64,000 bases of DNA, taken from NCBI GenBank assembly GCA_022844125.1, contig JALHMI010000002.1, forward strand, positions 1-64,000, in the 5' to 3' direction. This stretch comes from Pirellulales bacterium (GTDB taxonomy: Bacteria; Planctomycetota; Planctomycetia; Pirellulales; PALSA-1355). How positions within the stretch are numbered: position 1 is the first letter of the stretch; each line of letters starts with the position of its first letter. Under the pieces are notes generated by a model. The model searched no databases. It was not told the origin of the DNA and saw nothing but the letters and a program-made list of their open reading frames with translations. Made by a program: the position numbers and the translations under genes. Shown piece after piece: positions 30,875 to 40,400 of this stretch.

Positions 30875-31417
30875 ATGAACGGGCGCGAGATCATCATCGG
30901 CGTGAGCGGCGGGATCGCGGCCTACAAGTCCGCGATGCTCGTGAGTCAATTGGTGCAGACCGGTGCCGGCGTATCGGTGGTGATGACGGCCACGGCCCGC
31001 GAGTTCATCGGTCCGGCCACATTCACCGCGCTCACCGGCCGGCCTGTGCTCGAGCACACGTTCGATCCGCGCTTCCCGCTGGGGTCGCATATTGAACTGG
31101 CCGAGCGCGGCGAGCTCTTGTGCATTGCCCCCGCGACCGCCAACGTGCTGGCCAAGGCGGCGCACGGCATGGCAGATGACCTCTTGAGCACGCTACTGCT
31201 TTCGTTCACAGGGCCCGTGCTGTTCGCGCCGGCGATGAACTGCGAGATGTGGGAGAAGCCCAGCGTGCAGCGAAACGTCACCCAGCTTCGCGCGGACGGC
31301 GTGCACTTCGTCGATCCGGAAGAGGGCTGGCTGAGTTGCCGCCGCAAGGGTGTGGGGCGGATGGCCGCGCCGGAGAAGATTCTGGCGGCGATTGAAGGGT
31401 CGCTGGCAAAGCGGTAG
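30875..31417 (+). CDS. coaC: Phosphopantothenoylcysteine decarboxylase (stand-alone)
   Basis: A 180-residue flavoprotein catalysing decarboxylation in coenzyme A synthesis. It has IGVSGGIAAYKS (flavin phosphate site), the catalytic His in SHIELAE, CIAPATANVLAKAAHGMADDL, and the substrate motif APAMNCEMW. The Cys of WLSCRRKGVGRM lies in the flap. Most bacteria fuse this to the ligase as CoaBC. Here the ligase is a separate gene 39 bases downstream. See the -10 box for likely leaderless expression. Confidence 0.93.
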   Translation: MNGREIIIGVSGGIAAYKSAMLVSQLVQTGAGVSVVMTATAREFIGPATFTALTGRPVLEHTFDPRFPLGSHIELAERGELLCIAPATANVLAKAAHGMADDLLSTLLLSFTGPVLFAPAMNCEMWEKPSVQRNVTQLRADGVHFVDPEEGWLSCRRKGVGRMAAPEKILAAIEGSLAKR

Positions 31418-31456
31418 TTTGACTAAGTGCTTCCGCAATTCTGAGAATCGCCGCGC

Positions 31457-32089
31457 ATGGCCCGTATTCTGATCACCTCCGGTCCCACGCGGCAATACAT
31501 CGATCCGGTACGCTATCTGACGAATGCTTCCAGTGGACGGATGGGCCGGGCGCTGGCCGAAGCGGCCATTGATCGCGGGCATGAAGTCGTCATCGTTAGC
31601 GGGCCGGTGGATATCGAGTACCCGAACGCTGCCGAGGTCATCGACGTGATCTCGACCGAGGATATGTTGGCCGCGGCGCTGAAGGTTTTTCCTGAGTGCA
31701 ACGGGCTGATCGGCGTGGCGGCCCCCAGCGACTACCGCCCGGTGAAGGTGGCCACGAGCAAGATTGCCAAGACGGGCGAACCACTGGTCCTACACCTGGA
31801 AGAAACGGCTGACGTGGTGGCCACGCTGGGCAGTCAGAAGACGCACCAGTGGCTGGTTGGTTTCGCCCTGGAAACCGAGGACCATCGCCTGCGGGCCCTC
31901 GCCAAGCTCGAAAAGAAGCATTGCGACCTTATGGTCTCGAACGGTGCAGAAGCGATGCACTCGCTGGACAACAGCGTCGAGGTGATCGAGCGGGCCGGCA
32001 CCGTGCTGAAAGCGATCGCTGGGCCGAAAGAGGACGTCGCCCGCGGAATTTTCGAAGTGATCGAAGAGCGACTGATCCGAGGGCGTTGA
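31457..32089 (+). CDS. coaB: Phosphopantothenate-cysteine ligase (stand-alone)
   Basis: A 210-residue ligase joining phosphopantothenate and cysteine in coenzyme A synthesis. It begins at the CoaB fold itself: ITSGPTRQYIDPVRYLTNASSGRMG, then GVAAPSDYRPVKVATSKIAK, VGFALET and MVSNGAEAMHSLDN. These match the nucleotide and phosphopantothenate sites of the ligase half of CoaBC. It forms a pair with coaC. The converging gene at 32099 ends only 9 bases away. Confidence 0.93.
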   Translation: MARILITSGPTRQYIDPVRYLTNASSGRMGRALAEAAIDRGHEVVIVSGPVDIEYPNAAEVIDVISTEDMLAAALKVFPECNGLIGVAAPSDYRPVKVATSKIAKTGEPLVLHLEETADVVATLGSQKTHQWLVGFALETEDHRLRALAKLEKKHCDLMVSNGAEAMHSLDNSVEVIERAGTVLKAIAGPKEDVARGIFEVIEERLIRGR

Positions 32090-32098
32090 GTTTGCTGG

Positions 32099-33415
32099 TC
32101 ATTCCGGCTTCTCGATCGGCAGCGGCACGTCTCGGAACGTCAGGTGCACGTCGCGCTTCGTGCGCAAGCCCGGGTAGTGCAGCTTCAGCAGGCCGGGCTT
32201 GCTTTCGGCCGAGTCGCCCATGAACGTGACGCGAAGCTGCACGCCGCGGTCGGTCAGGGCCGGCGAGAGATTCTGGATGCGGAACGCCGTGCCGTTCTGG
32301 TCGATCAGTTCGACCTCGTACTCGCGGAACAAGACTTCCTGCGGATCGGGGAGCGCAAGGTCGCGCAGCACGTTGATCGTGAGGATGTACTTGCCGGTAG
32401 TGGGCTCCTCGACCGCGTCGAGACTCACTACCACGTCGTCCTGGGCGTGCGGCTTATCGACTTCAAACTGTTTGATTTCGATGGTCTTCGGTTCGCCGAT
32501 TGCGATCAGGCCCCAGCGGATCGTGAAGGTTTCGAGCGTCTTGGCGGACACCGGCACGGGATTCAGCTTCAAGCTGGCAGTTACCTGCCGCAGGCCACGC
32601 GACGTGGCGTTCCAACCGCCGCCCGAGGGCTGCGCGGCCGAGAGGATCACGCCGTTGTCGGTCACGCCTTCGACCAGCTCGGGCTGCGTGGCATAGCCGA
32701 CAATCGCGAAGCGGTCTTCCCAGTTGAACTGCAAATTCAGGTGAAAGCTGTGCGTGAGGTCGGACTTGTGTTCCTCGTAGCTGAGTTCCTCGATGAAGTG
32801 CCGCTTGGCACTGGTAATCAGGCCGCGCACGGGCCCGGAATAAGCCCGGGGGAATTCGCCCGGCGAGCCGGCGCTGACGACCATGCCCGGCGTGTGGGCA
32901 TCGTAGTGGGGGCGGACGCGGTTGCCTGTCTGTCGGCAGACGTCGTCGATGGCCTGCCAGTATTCGACTGCGGAGAAGTTGACGCTCAGCTTGGCATCGG
33001 CGAACTGGCCATAGGGATCGCCCACGTGGATATGATTGCCGGCTTGAGCGGCGAGCCGTTTGAGGATCTCCGCAGCCGGTTGATCCGTGGCTTCAAGCGT
33101 CACGATGCGCGGCGCCCAGAGATCGTCCGCTCGGATGGCTTCCAGAAGCTGGCCGGCGCGGAGGCGGATTTCAGGGTCGGCAGCGGTGAGCGACTTTTCG
33201 AGTTCGGCGCGGCCGGCAGCCCCGAGCTTGGCGAGCCGCTGATACGCCCCGCGACGCGTGGCAAAGTCAGAGTCGCCCAGGTCCTTGATCAGGGCTGCAA
33301 CGCGAACGGGCTCGGGCGGCTGAGGGAACGCGGCCTGTTCAAGAATCAACAGCACGGCCAATGGCGCCACGACAATGCGGGCGGGCCGCCAAACCCGCGG
33401 AGATTTGCCATCCAT
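32099..33415 (-). CDS. Secreted HEAT-like repeat protein of unknown function
   Basis: A 438-residue protein from the ATG at 33415, with AGGAG well placed upstream. After a signal-type N-terminus (PLAVLLILEQAAFPQP), residues about 40-95 resemble one HEAT-type repeat (LGDSDFATRRGAYQRLAKLG...DPEIRLRAGQLLEAI), a pattern frequent in planctomycete secreted proteins. The remaining 330 residues are mostly beta and include a secretin/TonB-short-domain-like stretch (VTLEATDQPAAEILKRLAAQAG). No catalytic motif. The plus-strand frame crossing it is a shadow that runs into the sugar-kinase gene. Confidence 0.7.
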   Translation of the reverse strand: MDGKSPRVWRPARIVVAPLAVLLILEQAAFPQPPEPVRVAALIKDLGDSDFATRRGAYQRLAKLGAAGRAELEKSLTAADPEIRLRAGQLLEAIRADDLWAPRIVTLEATDQPAAEILKRLAAQAGNHIHVGDPYGQFADAKLSVNFSAVEYWQAIDDVCRQTGNRVRPHYDAHTPGMVVSAGSPGEFPRAYSGPVRGLITSAKRHFIEELSYEEHKSDLTHSFHLNLQFNWEDRFAIVGYATQPELVEGVTDNGVILSAAQPSGGGWNATSRGLRQVTASLKLNPVPVSAKTLETFTIRWGLIAIGEPKTIEIKQFEVDKPHAQDDVVVSLDAVEEPTTGKYILTINVLRDLALPDPQEVLFREYEVELIDQNGTAFRIQNLSPALTDRGVQLRVTFMGDSAESKPGLLKLHYPGLRTKRDVHLTFRDVPLPIEKPE

Positions 33416-33604
33416 GGATCGGCTCCTGCGGACACGGCGCGCCAGGCGACCGCTGAAATTCGGCCAATTCGCCAGGCGCATCGGGCATGGGCAAGCCATC
33501 CGGCCGCGGTTATCCTGGGGCGACGCGGACGACCAATTTCAAAAACTGGCAAACGGTACGAGAATCGCGTCCGGCCGTCAATGCCGAGCCATGCTTCCAC
33601 GCTG

Positions 33605-34576
33605 ATGTCACCGATAGCAAACCAGCCGCTCGACTGTCTGAGCGTCGGCATTCTGGTCGCCGACCACCTTTGCGATCCGATCGACCATGTTCCCGCTGCG
33701 GGCGAACTCGTGCTCTCCCAGCGGCTGCCACTGGCGACGGGGGGCTGCGCGGCGAACGCGGGCGTGGACCTCGCGCGGTTGGGCGTGAAGGTGGGCGTCG
33801 TCGGCTGCGTGGGGCAGGACGCCTTTGGCCGCTTCATGATCGATGAGCTCGCGAGTGCGGGCGTAGAAACTCGCTACATTCGCCAGCTCGCGGGCGAAGA
33901 AACGTCCGGCACGCTGATCATCAACGTGCGCGGAGAGGACCGGCGGTTCGTGCACTGCGTGGGAGCGAACGCGCGGGTGCAGGTCAGCGACGTTCCGCGC
34001 GACGAGATGCTGCGGGCGAAGGTGCTGTACGTCGGCGGATATCTGCTCATGCCAGCACTGGAAGGCGAACCTCTCGCAGCGTTGTTTCGCGAAGCTCGGG
34101 CCGCGGGCGTGAAGACCGTGCTCGACATCGTGCTGCCAGGGCCGGGCAATCACTGGCCAAAGCTCGAAAGCGTGCTGGCCGAAACGGACGTGTTCCTGCC
34201 GAACACGGACGAATCCAAGGTACTGACCGGCGAAGCCGACCCACTGCGGCAGGCCGAGAAGTTCGCCGCTGCTGGCGCCGGCGCGGTGGTAATCACCTGC
34301 GGCGAGCACGGCTCGGTCATCGTCAGCGGCAAGGAGCGTTTGCGAGCCGGAACGTATCCGGTCGAATACAGAGGGGGCACCGGCTCGGGCGATGCCTTCG
34401 ACGCGGGCTTCATTACGGGGCTGCTGCTCGGCAAGGATCTGTTGGACTGCGTTCGCTGGGGGAGCGCGATCGGGGCGAGTTGCGTCCGCTCGATCAGCGC
34501 GACGGACAGCGTCTTCACGCGAGCCGAAGCCGAGGCTTTTCTAGCGAAGCACGAGCTGGCGATCGAGCGGATCTAG
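33605..34576 (+). CDS. PfkB-family carbohydrate kinase
   Basis: A 323-residue sugar kinase of the ribokinase/PfkB fold. Near the N-terminus it has ATGGCAANAGVDLARLG and GCVGQDAFGRFM; in the C-terminal part it has the anion-hole and catalytic-base motif GTGSGDAFDAGFITGLLLG. Substrate could be ribose, fructose, adenosine or another sugar and cannot be fixed by eye. The frame is open for another 1.4 kb upstream, but that overlaps the minus-strand gene. The ATG at 33605 (33581 alternative) matches the family start. Confidence 0.88.
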   Translation: MSPIANQPLDCLSVGILVADHLCDPIDHVPAAGELVLSQRLPLATGGCAANAGVDLARLGVKVGVVGCVGQDAFGRFMIDELASAGVETRYIRQLAGEETSGTLIINVRGEDRRFVHCVGANARVQVSDVPRDEMLRAKVLYVGGYLLMPALEGEPLAALFREARAAGVKTVLDIVLPGPGNHWPKLESVLAETDVFLPNTDESKVLTGEADPLRQAEKFAAAGAGAVVITCGEHGSVIVSGKERLRAGTYPVEYRGGTGSGDAFDAGFITGLLLGKDLLDCVRWGSAIGASCVRSISATDSVFTRAEAEAFLAKHELAIERI

Positions 34577-34733
34577 TTCGCTGACGTGCCTTAAGGGGTG
34601 CGATTATTCCGTTCTTGCCAGTCGTGCGCGATGGTCGAAATACGCTCATCTCGAAGCGAGCGATTCCTTTGCGCCCTATGGTTGGATAGCCGCAACGAAG
34701 GCTCCCTGATGCTTTGATCAAAGCGACTTTGAC

Positions 34734-34910
34734 GTGCAACGATACGTGCAGCGGATCCGCCGATTCTTTGGCAAAGCCGATGGCCCCACGGCTGTCGAGT
34801 ATGCCGTGATGCTGGCGCTGATCATGCTCACCGCCGTGTCGGGTGCGCGAACGATGGGCTGCAGCGTAAACAATACCCTGAACGAAACGGCCGAGTCATT
34901 AGGCCAATAA
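34734..34910 (+). CDS. Flp/Fap-type (class IVb) pilin, stand-alone small gene
   Basis: A 58-residue protein from a GTG start, too short for the usual length cut-offs. A basic leader of about 17 residues precedes DGPTAVEYAVMLALIMLTAVS. The leader, the Glu-Tyr pair at mature positions about 5 and 6 and the hydrophobic helix are the hallmarks of Flp prepilins processed by a TadV-type peptidase. The C-terminus (NNTLNETAESLG) also fits the family. No tad assembly genes lie in the window, so it must use machinery elsewhere or be an orphan. A HAMP membrane protein follows after 59 bases. Confidence 0.75.
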   Translation: MQRYVQRIRRFFGKADGPTAVEYAVMLALIMLTAVSGARTMGCSVNNTLNETAESLGQ

Positions 34911-34969
34911 GGATTCGCGATTGAGTTTTGAGTGGCGCTAGCTAAACGAATCACGATTCGAGGAAAGCC

Positions 34970-35467
34970 ATGTTTCAACTTACCCCCCGCCGTCAACTGT
35001 TCGTAGATCGTCAGGTCCAAGGCGCACTCCTGGTGCGGATTGCCGCCTACTGGTGCTTCTCGGTGCTGGCGGTCTGCCTGATCACGCTATGCGTGCAGGC
35101 AATCACGTATCCGAACCGGCCATTCCTGGAGTACTTTGCCTTCAGCGAGTTCTTCGTCCAGTACGGCCCGCTGATCCTGACATCCGCCATCCTGGTGCCG
35201 CTGATCATGTTCGACGTCGTGGCGGTGAGCAATCGCTTCGTCGGACCGCTGTTGCGAATGCGCCGCTCGATGCGCAACCTGGCCGCGGGCGAGCCGGTCG
35301 AGCCGATTCACTTTCGCGAGAAAGACTACTGGCAGGAAGTCGCACAGGAGTTCAACCTGGTGGTCGCCCGGGTCCAGGAGCTGGAGCGCGAACTGGCAGA
35401 GGCTCGGGGCGAGCGTAGCCCGGAGGATGAGGTTGTCGCGAGGAAGCCGGCCGTGGCCGGGCGTTGA
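34970..35467 (+). CDS. Two-helix membrane protein with HAMP domain and no output domain
   Basis: A 165-residue protein. Two transmembrane helices (about residues 22-45 and 62-85) are followed by a HAMP linker (SNRFVGPLLRMRRSMRNLAAG...EEPIHFREKDYW-type connector) and a coiled coil, then a charged tail. HAMP domains normally relay signals to kinases or chemoreceptor modules, but nothing follows here. It may modulate a partner in trans. The start ATG at 34970 follows CGAGGAAAGCC. Being next to a Flp pilin hints at, but does not prove, a surface-sensing role. Confidence 0.7.
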   Translation: MFQLTPRRQLFVDRQVQGALLVRIAAYWCFSVLAVCLITLCVQAITYPNRPFLEYFAFSEFFVQYGPLILTSAILVPLIMFDVVAVSNRFVGPLLRMRRSMRNLAAGEPVEPIHFREKDYWQEVAQEFNLVVARVQELERELAEARGERSPEDEVVARKPAVAGR

Positions 35468-35530
35468 CTTTCGCCCTTGGCGGCCCTATCCTGGAACGCT
35501 CAGCAAGACCCTCGACCGTGAGTATTCGCC

Positions 35531-35626
35531 ATGAGCCGCAACGGCCACCCGAACCAGAACCTCAGTCCGACCGCCGAGAAGGGCGTCGTCGCGATTGAGA
35601 TTATTATTCGGGAGGTGCGGCCGTAA
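35531..35626 (+). CDS. Putative Ile/Val-rich leader peptide of the cimA attenuator
   Basis: A 31-codon frame, ATG at 35531 to TAA at 35624-35626, between the HAMP gene and citramalate synthase. It ends with VVAIEIIIREVRP: four Ile codons within five positions (ATT GAG ATT ATT ATT) plus Val codons next to them. ATT is unusual here, since neighbouring genes use mostly ATC. The peptide itself has no other feature. Position ahead of an Ile-pathway gene, regulatory codon run, stop codon and hairpins in order are the anatomy of an ilv/leu-type attenuation leader. A weak GTGAG may serve as ribosome site. Confidence 0.7.
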   Translation: MSRNGHPNQNLSPTAEKGVVAIEIIIREVRP

Positions 35627-35691
35627 GGGCGAACCGGTGAAATACCGATTCAAACAAAGCCCCGAGGCCGGCAAGGCCGCGGGGCTTTTTT
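35618..35691 (+). promoter_or_regulatory. Attenuator with alternative antiterminator ahead of cimA
   Basis: Terminator: GCCCCG-A-GGCC (35659-35669) pairs with GGCC-G-CGGGGC (35675-35685), ten pairs with one mismatch and a five-base loop, then six T (35686-35691). Antiterminator: CGGCC (35618-35622) and GGGC (35627-35630), around the leader stop codon, are complementary to GGCCG (35666-35670) and GCCC (35659-35662), the 5' arm of the terminator. A small hairpin CGGT...ACCG (35635-35647) lies between. A ribosome stalled on the Ile codons would leave the antiterminator free to form and allow read-through into cimA. Confidence 0.7.
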
Positions 35692-35745
35692 CGTTTTGAA
35701 TCCAGTCAGCAACCTTTCCAACTCGAGCCATCGGAAAAGTAAATC

Positions 35746-37353
35746 ATGCGTCGCATTCAGATGTACGACACGACTTTGCGGGACGGCAGCCAGGGCGAAG
35801 GCGTTAACTTCTCGCTCCAGGACAAGCTGCTGATCACCGAGCGGCTCGACAGCCTGGGGTTCGATTTCGTCGAAGGCGGCTTTCCGGCCTCGAACGAAAA
35901 GGACGCGGCCTATTTTGCCCGCGTTCAAGAATTGGATCTCAAGCACGTGAAGGTGTGCGCATTCGGCATGACGCGCCGCCGCGGCGTGAAGCCCGGCGAC
36001 GATCCGGGCGTGCGTTCGCTGGTGGAGGCGAACACCTCGCACATCACGCTGGTGGGCAAGACGTCGGCCTTTCATGTAACGGAAGTGCTGCGTGTGTCGC
36101 TGGAAGAGAACCTGGCCATGATCGCCGAAACGGTGCGCTACCTGCGAGAAGCGGGTCGCGAGGTGATCTACGACGCCGAGCATTTCTTTGACGGCTGGAA
36201 GCTCGATCCGGAGTATGCCCTGAAGACGGTCAAGGCCGCCGCCGAAGCCGGGGCGAGCACGATCGTGATGTGCGACACCAACGGGGGGACGATGCCGGAG
36301 GAGATCGCCGCGATCACGCGCGAAGCAGCGACCGCATTGCCTATCCCGGTGGGCATCCACTGCCACAATGACTGCGAGTTGGCGGTGGCCAACTCGTTGG
36401 CCTCGGTTGATGCCGGCGCACTTCAGGTCCAAGGCACGATCAACGGCCTGGGCGAGCGGTGCGGAAATGTCGACCTGATCTCGGTGATCGCGAACCTCGC
36501 GGTAAAGAAACAGGGGTACGAAGTCCTGCAGCCCGGCGCGGTCGAACACCTGACCGAGCTTTCGCGGTTCGTCTACGAAACCGCGAACTTGCGGCTGCGA
36601 TCGAGCCAGCCGTTTGTCGGCCAGAGTGCGTTCGCGCACAAAGGCGGGATGCACGTGCATGCCGTCGCCAGGGCAACGTCGAGCTATGAGCACATCGCAC
36701 CGGAATTGGTTGGCAACGAGCGGCGGATTTTGGTGAGTGAGCTCTCGGGCCGGTCGAACATCAAAGCCGTAGTGGGCGATAAGGTGGCCGGCGACGATCC
36801 GCAGCTCATGGACCGGATTCTGGCCCGGGTGGTCGAGCTCGAGAATCAGGGATACCAGTTCGAAGCGGCTCAGGGGTCGTTCGACTTGCTAGCTCAGAAG
36901 GTGGCCGGCACGTATCGGCCGCACTTCGAGCGGATGCACTTTCGCGTAAATGTCGAAGCCGACGCGCCGGACAACGTCGTGACCGAGGCCACGGTGAAGC
37001 TGGGAATTGACGGCCAGGTGCGGCACGAAGTGGCCGAGGGAGATGGTCCAGTGAACGCGCTGGACGCCGCCCTGCGGAAGGCACTGTACGCCCACTTCCC
37101 GAACCTGGCGGAGATGCAACTGGTCGATTACAAGGTGCGAGTGATCAACTCCGAGGCTGGCACCGCAGCCGGTGTGCGGGTGATGATCGAGAGCCGTGAC
37201 GAGGATGACGTGTGGGGCACGGTCGGTGTGAGCGAGAACATTATCGAAGCGAGCTGGATCGCGCTGGTCGACAGTATCGAGTACAAGCTTTACAAGGACG
37301 AGGGGCAAACGATCCCGGCCGCGAAGCCGCAGGCGGCTGTTTCCGGCTCGTGA
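35746..37353 (+). CDS. cimA: (R)-citramalate synthase
   Basis: A 535-residue enzyme condensing pyruvate and acetyl-CoA to citramalate, opening the threonine-independent isoleucine route. The barrel has MYDTTLRDGSQGEGVNFSL, the histidine metal motif GIHCHNDCELAVANS and GTINGLGERCGNVDL. The later part has SAFAHKGGMHVHAV and LVSELSGRSNI, which separate this long CimA class from 2-isopropylmalate synthases. The C-terminal 120 residues are the LeuA-type allosteric domain, where isoleucine usually inhibits. An Ile-codon attenuator lies in its 5' leader. valS, another branched-chain-linked gene, follows after 93 bases. Confidence 0.92.
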   Translation: MRRIQMYDTTLRDGSQGEGVNFSLQDKLLITERLDSLGFDFVEGGFPASNEKDAAYFARVQELDLKHVKVCAFGMTRRRGVKPGDDPGVRSLVEANTSHITLVGKTSAFHVTEVLRVSLEENLAMIAETVRYLREAGREVIYDAEHFFDGWKLDPEYALKTVKAAAEAGASTIVMCDTNGGTMPEEIAAITREAATALPIPVGIHCHNDCELAVANSLASVDAGALQVQGTINGLGERCGNVDLISVIANLAVKKQGYEVLQPGAVEHLTELSRFVYETANLRLRSSQPFVGQSAFAHKGGMHVHAVARATSSYEHIAPELVGNERRILVSELSGRSNIKAVVGDKVAGDDPQLMDRILARVVELENQGYQFEAAQGSFDLLAQKVAGTYRPHFERMHFRVNVEADAPDNVVTEATVKLGIDGQVRHEVAEGDGPVNALDAALRKALYAHFPNLAEMQLVDYKVRVINSEAGTAAGVRVMIESRDEDDVWGTVGVSENIIEASWIALVDSIEYKLYKDEGQTIPAAKPQAAVSGS

Positions 37354-37446
37354 GGGGCCGCGGAACTCGGCTGTTTGAGCGGGCGGGGCAGCGGTAAAAT
37401 CGGGGGCTTACCAGGAACCGTCTGAGCCACTTGCAAAGTGCTGGAA

Positions 37447-40400
37447 ATGTCGACCGAATCGAACACCGCCGAGCTCCCTAAGCAATACGATCACGAGGCC
37501 GCGCAGGAACGCTGGTATCCGTTCTGGCTGGAGAAAGGTTTCTTTCATAGCGAGCCCGATCCAAAGCGGAAGCCGTTCACAATCGTGATTCCGCCGCCGA
37601 ACGTGACCGGGGCACTGCACCTGGGGCACGCGCTGAACAACACGCTGCAGGACACGCTGATCCGCTGGCGCAGGATGCAGGGGTACAACGCCCTTTGGAT
37701 GCCCGGCACCGATCATGCAGGGATCGCCACGCAGGCCGTCGTGGAGCGACGCATTATCGAAGAGGAACAGCAGACTCGCCACGATCTGGGCCGCGATAAA
37801 CTCGTGGAGCGGATCTGGGTCTGGAAAGAAGAATACGAAAAGCGGATTCTCGGCCAGCTCCAGCGGATGGGGTGCAGTTGCGATTGGGATCGCACGCGAT
37901 TCACGCTCGACGAGATGTGCGCTCGGGCTGTGCGGCATACCTTCTATCGGCTGTTTAAAGACGGCCTGGTGTATCGCGGCACGCGGCTGGTGAACTGGGA
38001 CACGCACCTGCAAACTGCGGTGAGCGACGACGAAGTATTCCACGAAGCCGTGATGGGGCACTTCTGGCATTTGAAATACCCGGTGATCGGCGCGGCCAAG
38101 GACGAGCCGCAATTCGTGCACGTGGCCACGACCCGTCCCGAGACGATGCTCGGCGATACGGCTGTGGCCGTGCATCCCGATCCGGCCGCTGCGCTCGCTG
38201 CCGTGGAAGTGGAACTGAAAGAGAAGCTCGCAGCAGCGCCGGCCAAAGACAAGGCCACCGTGCAAGCGCAGCTTGATGAGTTGGCCGAGCGGCGGAAGAC
38301 GCTTTTGCCGACTTTGATCAAGCTGCGCGACATGGCCCGCGCCGGCCGCAGGGTCCTGCTGCCGCTCGTGGATCGCGAGATTCCGCTGGTGGCCGACGAG
38401 TGGGCCAAGCCGGAGCTGGGCAGCGGCTGTGTGAAGATCACGCCGGCGCACGATCCGAACGACTATGAGGTGGGCAAGCGTCAGAGCCTGCCGATGGTGA
38501 ACATTCTTAACTCCAACGGCACGCTGAACGACAACGCCGGCAAGTATGCAAAGCTGACGATGAAGGCCGCCCGCGAGCAAGTGGTGGCCGATCTCGAAAC
38601 GCTCGGGCTGCTAGAAAAGGTGGAAGACCGCGAGATCGAGCTCGCTCACAGCGACCGCTCGAAAACGCCGATCGAGCCGTATTTGGCCGATCAGTGGTTC
38701 GTGAAGATGGACGACCTGGCGCAAAGCGCGATGGACGCCGTGAGCGATGGCCGCGTCAAGATCGTGCCCGAACGCTACACGCGCGGGTACCTGGACTGGC
38801 TCGGCGAGAAACGCGATTGGCCGGTGAGCCGGCAGCTCTGGTGGGGACACCAGATTCCGGTGTGGTACTCGAAGACGGCAAGCGAGGCGGAGCTGAAGAA
38901 GGCTTTCGCCGGGCGCGACGATGTGTGTTGGCATCGCGACGAAGAGCATGACCAGTGGCTGATTGGAGCACTGGAGGAAGACTTGACCGAGGACGCCGTG
39001 CCAGGGCACAAGCTGACGCGCGAAACCGACGTGCTCGACACGTGGTTCAGCTCCGGCCTCTGGCCGCATTCGACGCTCGGCTGGCCGGACGAAACCCCGG
39101 AGCTCAAGTACTACTACCCTACCAGTACGCTGATCACGAGCCGCGATATCATCACGCTGTGGGTGGCGCGGATGGTGCTGTTAGGGCTGTACAACGTGGG
39201 CGAGATTCCGTTTCGCGAGGTGTACATTCACCCCAAGATTCTCGACGGCTTCGGCGAGGGCATGTCGAAGTCGAAGGGGAACGGCGTTGATCCCCTGGAC
39301 GTGATCGACAAATTCGGCGCGGATTCCCTAAGGTTCAGTCTGGCGTACCTCACGACCGAGACGCAGGACGTGCGGATGCCGGTGGAGTTCGAATGTCCGC
39401 ACTGCCACGCGGCAGTGGAGCAGACGAAGAAGAATCGCATCCAGCCGCGCATCGAGTGCAAAAAATGCGGCCAGGCGTTTTCGACGCAGTGGGCCAGGAA
39501 GCCTGAGGACACGGTTTTGCCTCGCGGATTGGTGCTGAGCGAGCGGTTCGAACTGGGTCGCAACTTCTGCAACAAGCTATGGAACGCGGCACGGTTTGCG
39601 CTGTTGAATCTCGACGACTACTCCCCTGCCCCGGTGAGTGATCAAGAGCTTGCAGTGGAAGATCGCTGGATTCTGAGCCGGCTGGCGACCGTGACGGCCG
39701 AGACGACCGCGGCGCTCGAGACCTATCGCTATGGTGATGCGGCCCGCGTGCTGTACGACTTCGCCTGGAACGAGTTCTGCAGTTTCTATGTGGAGATGGC
39801 CAAGGGGCGATTGCAGGATGCGGGGGCGCGGCCGGTGGCACAACGCGTGCTGGCGCACACGCTCGACGCGCTCGTGCGGCTGTTGCATCCGATGATTCCG
39901 TTCATTACCGAGGACATCTGGCAGCGGCTAGGCGAAGCCGCCCCCGCGCGCGGACTCACTGCCCCGGCCGAGGCGGCAGCGAGCGTGATGATCGCCTCCT
40001 GGCCCGAGGTGGACGATCGCCGGCAGGACGCAGAGATCGAAGCGCGATTTGCCAAGTTCCAAGAGTTGCTGAAAGGCCTGCGCGACATTCGCAGCCGGCA
40101 GAACATCCCGCCCAAGGCGAAGATGAAGTTTACCGTGCGGTGCGACGGGGAGTTCGGCAGGCTATTGGAGCCGATGGAGCCTTACTTCGAATCGATGGCC
40201 GGGGCGCAGGCGACGGCCTGGGGTGCGGACGTGAAGGCGCCTGAGACGAGCGCCAACTTCTTTGCCGCCGGCGCAGAGGTATTTGTCGATCTGGCGGATC
40301 ATATCGACATTGACGCCGAGATCGCCCGCCAGACGAAAGAGCAGGAACGCCTGAGCGGCGCGATCGCCCAGAAGGAAAAGCAACTCTCGAACGAAAGTTT

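Noticed and set aside
32144-33604. Upstream extension of the sugar-kinase frame
   Set aside because: It is antisense to the secreted HEAT-like gene at 32099-33415, and the PfkB family start fits 33605.
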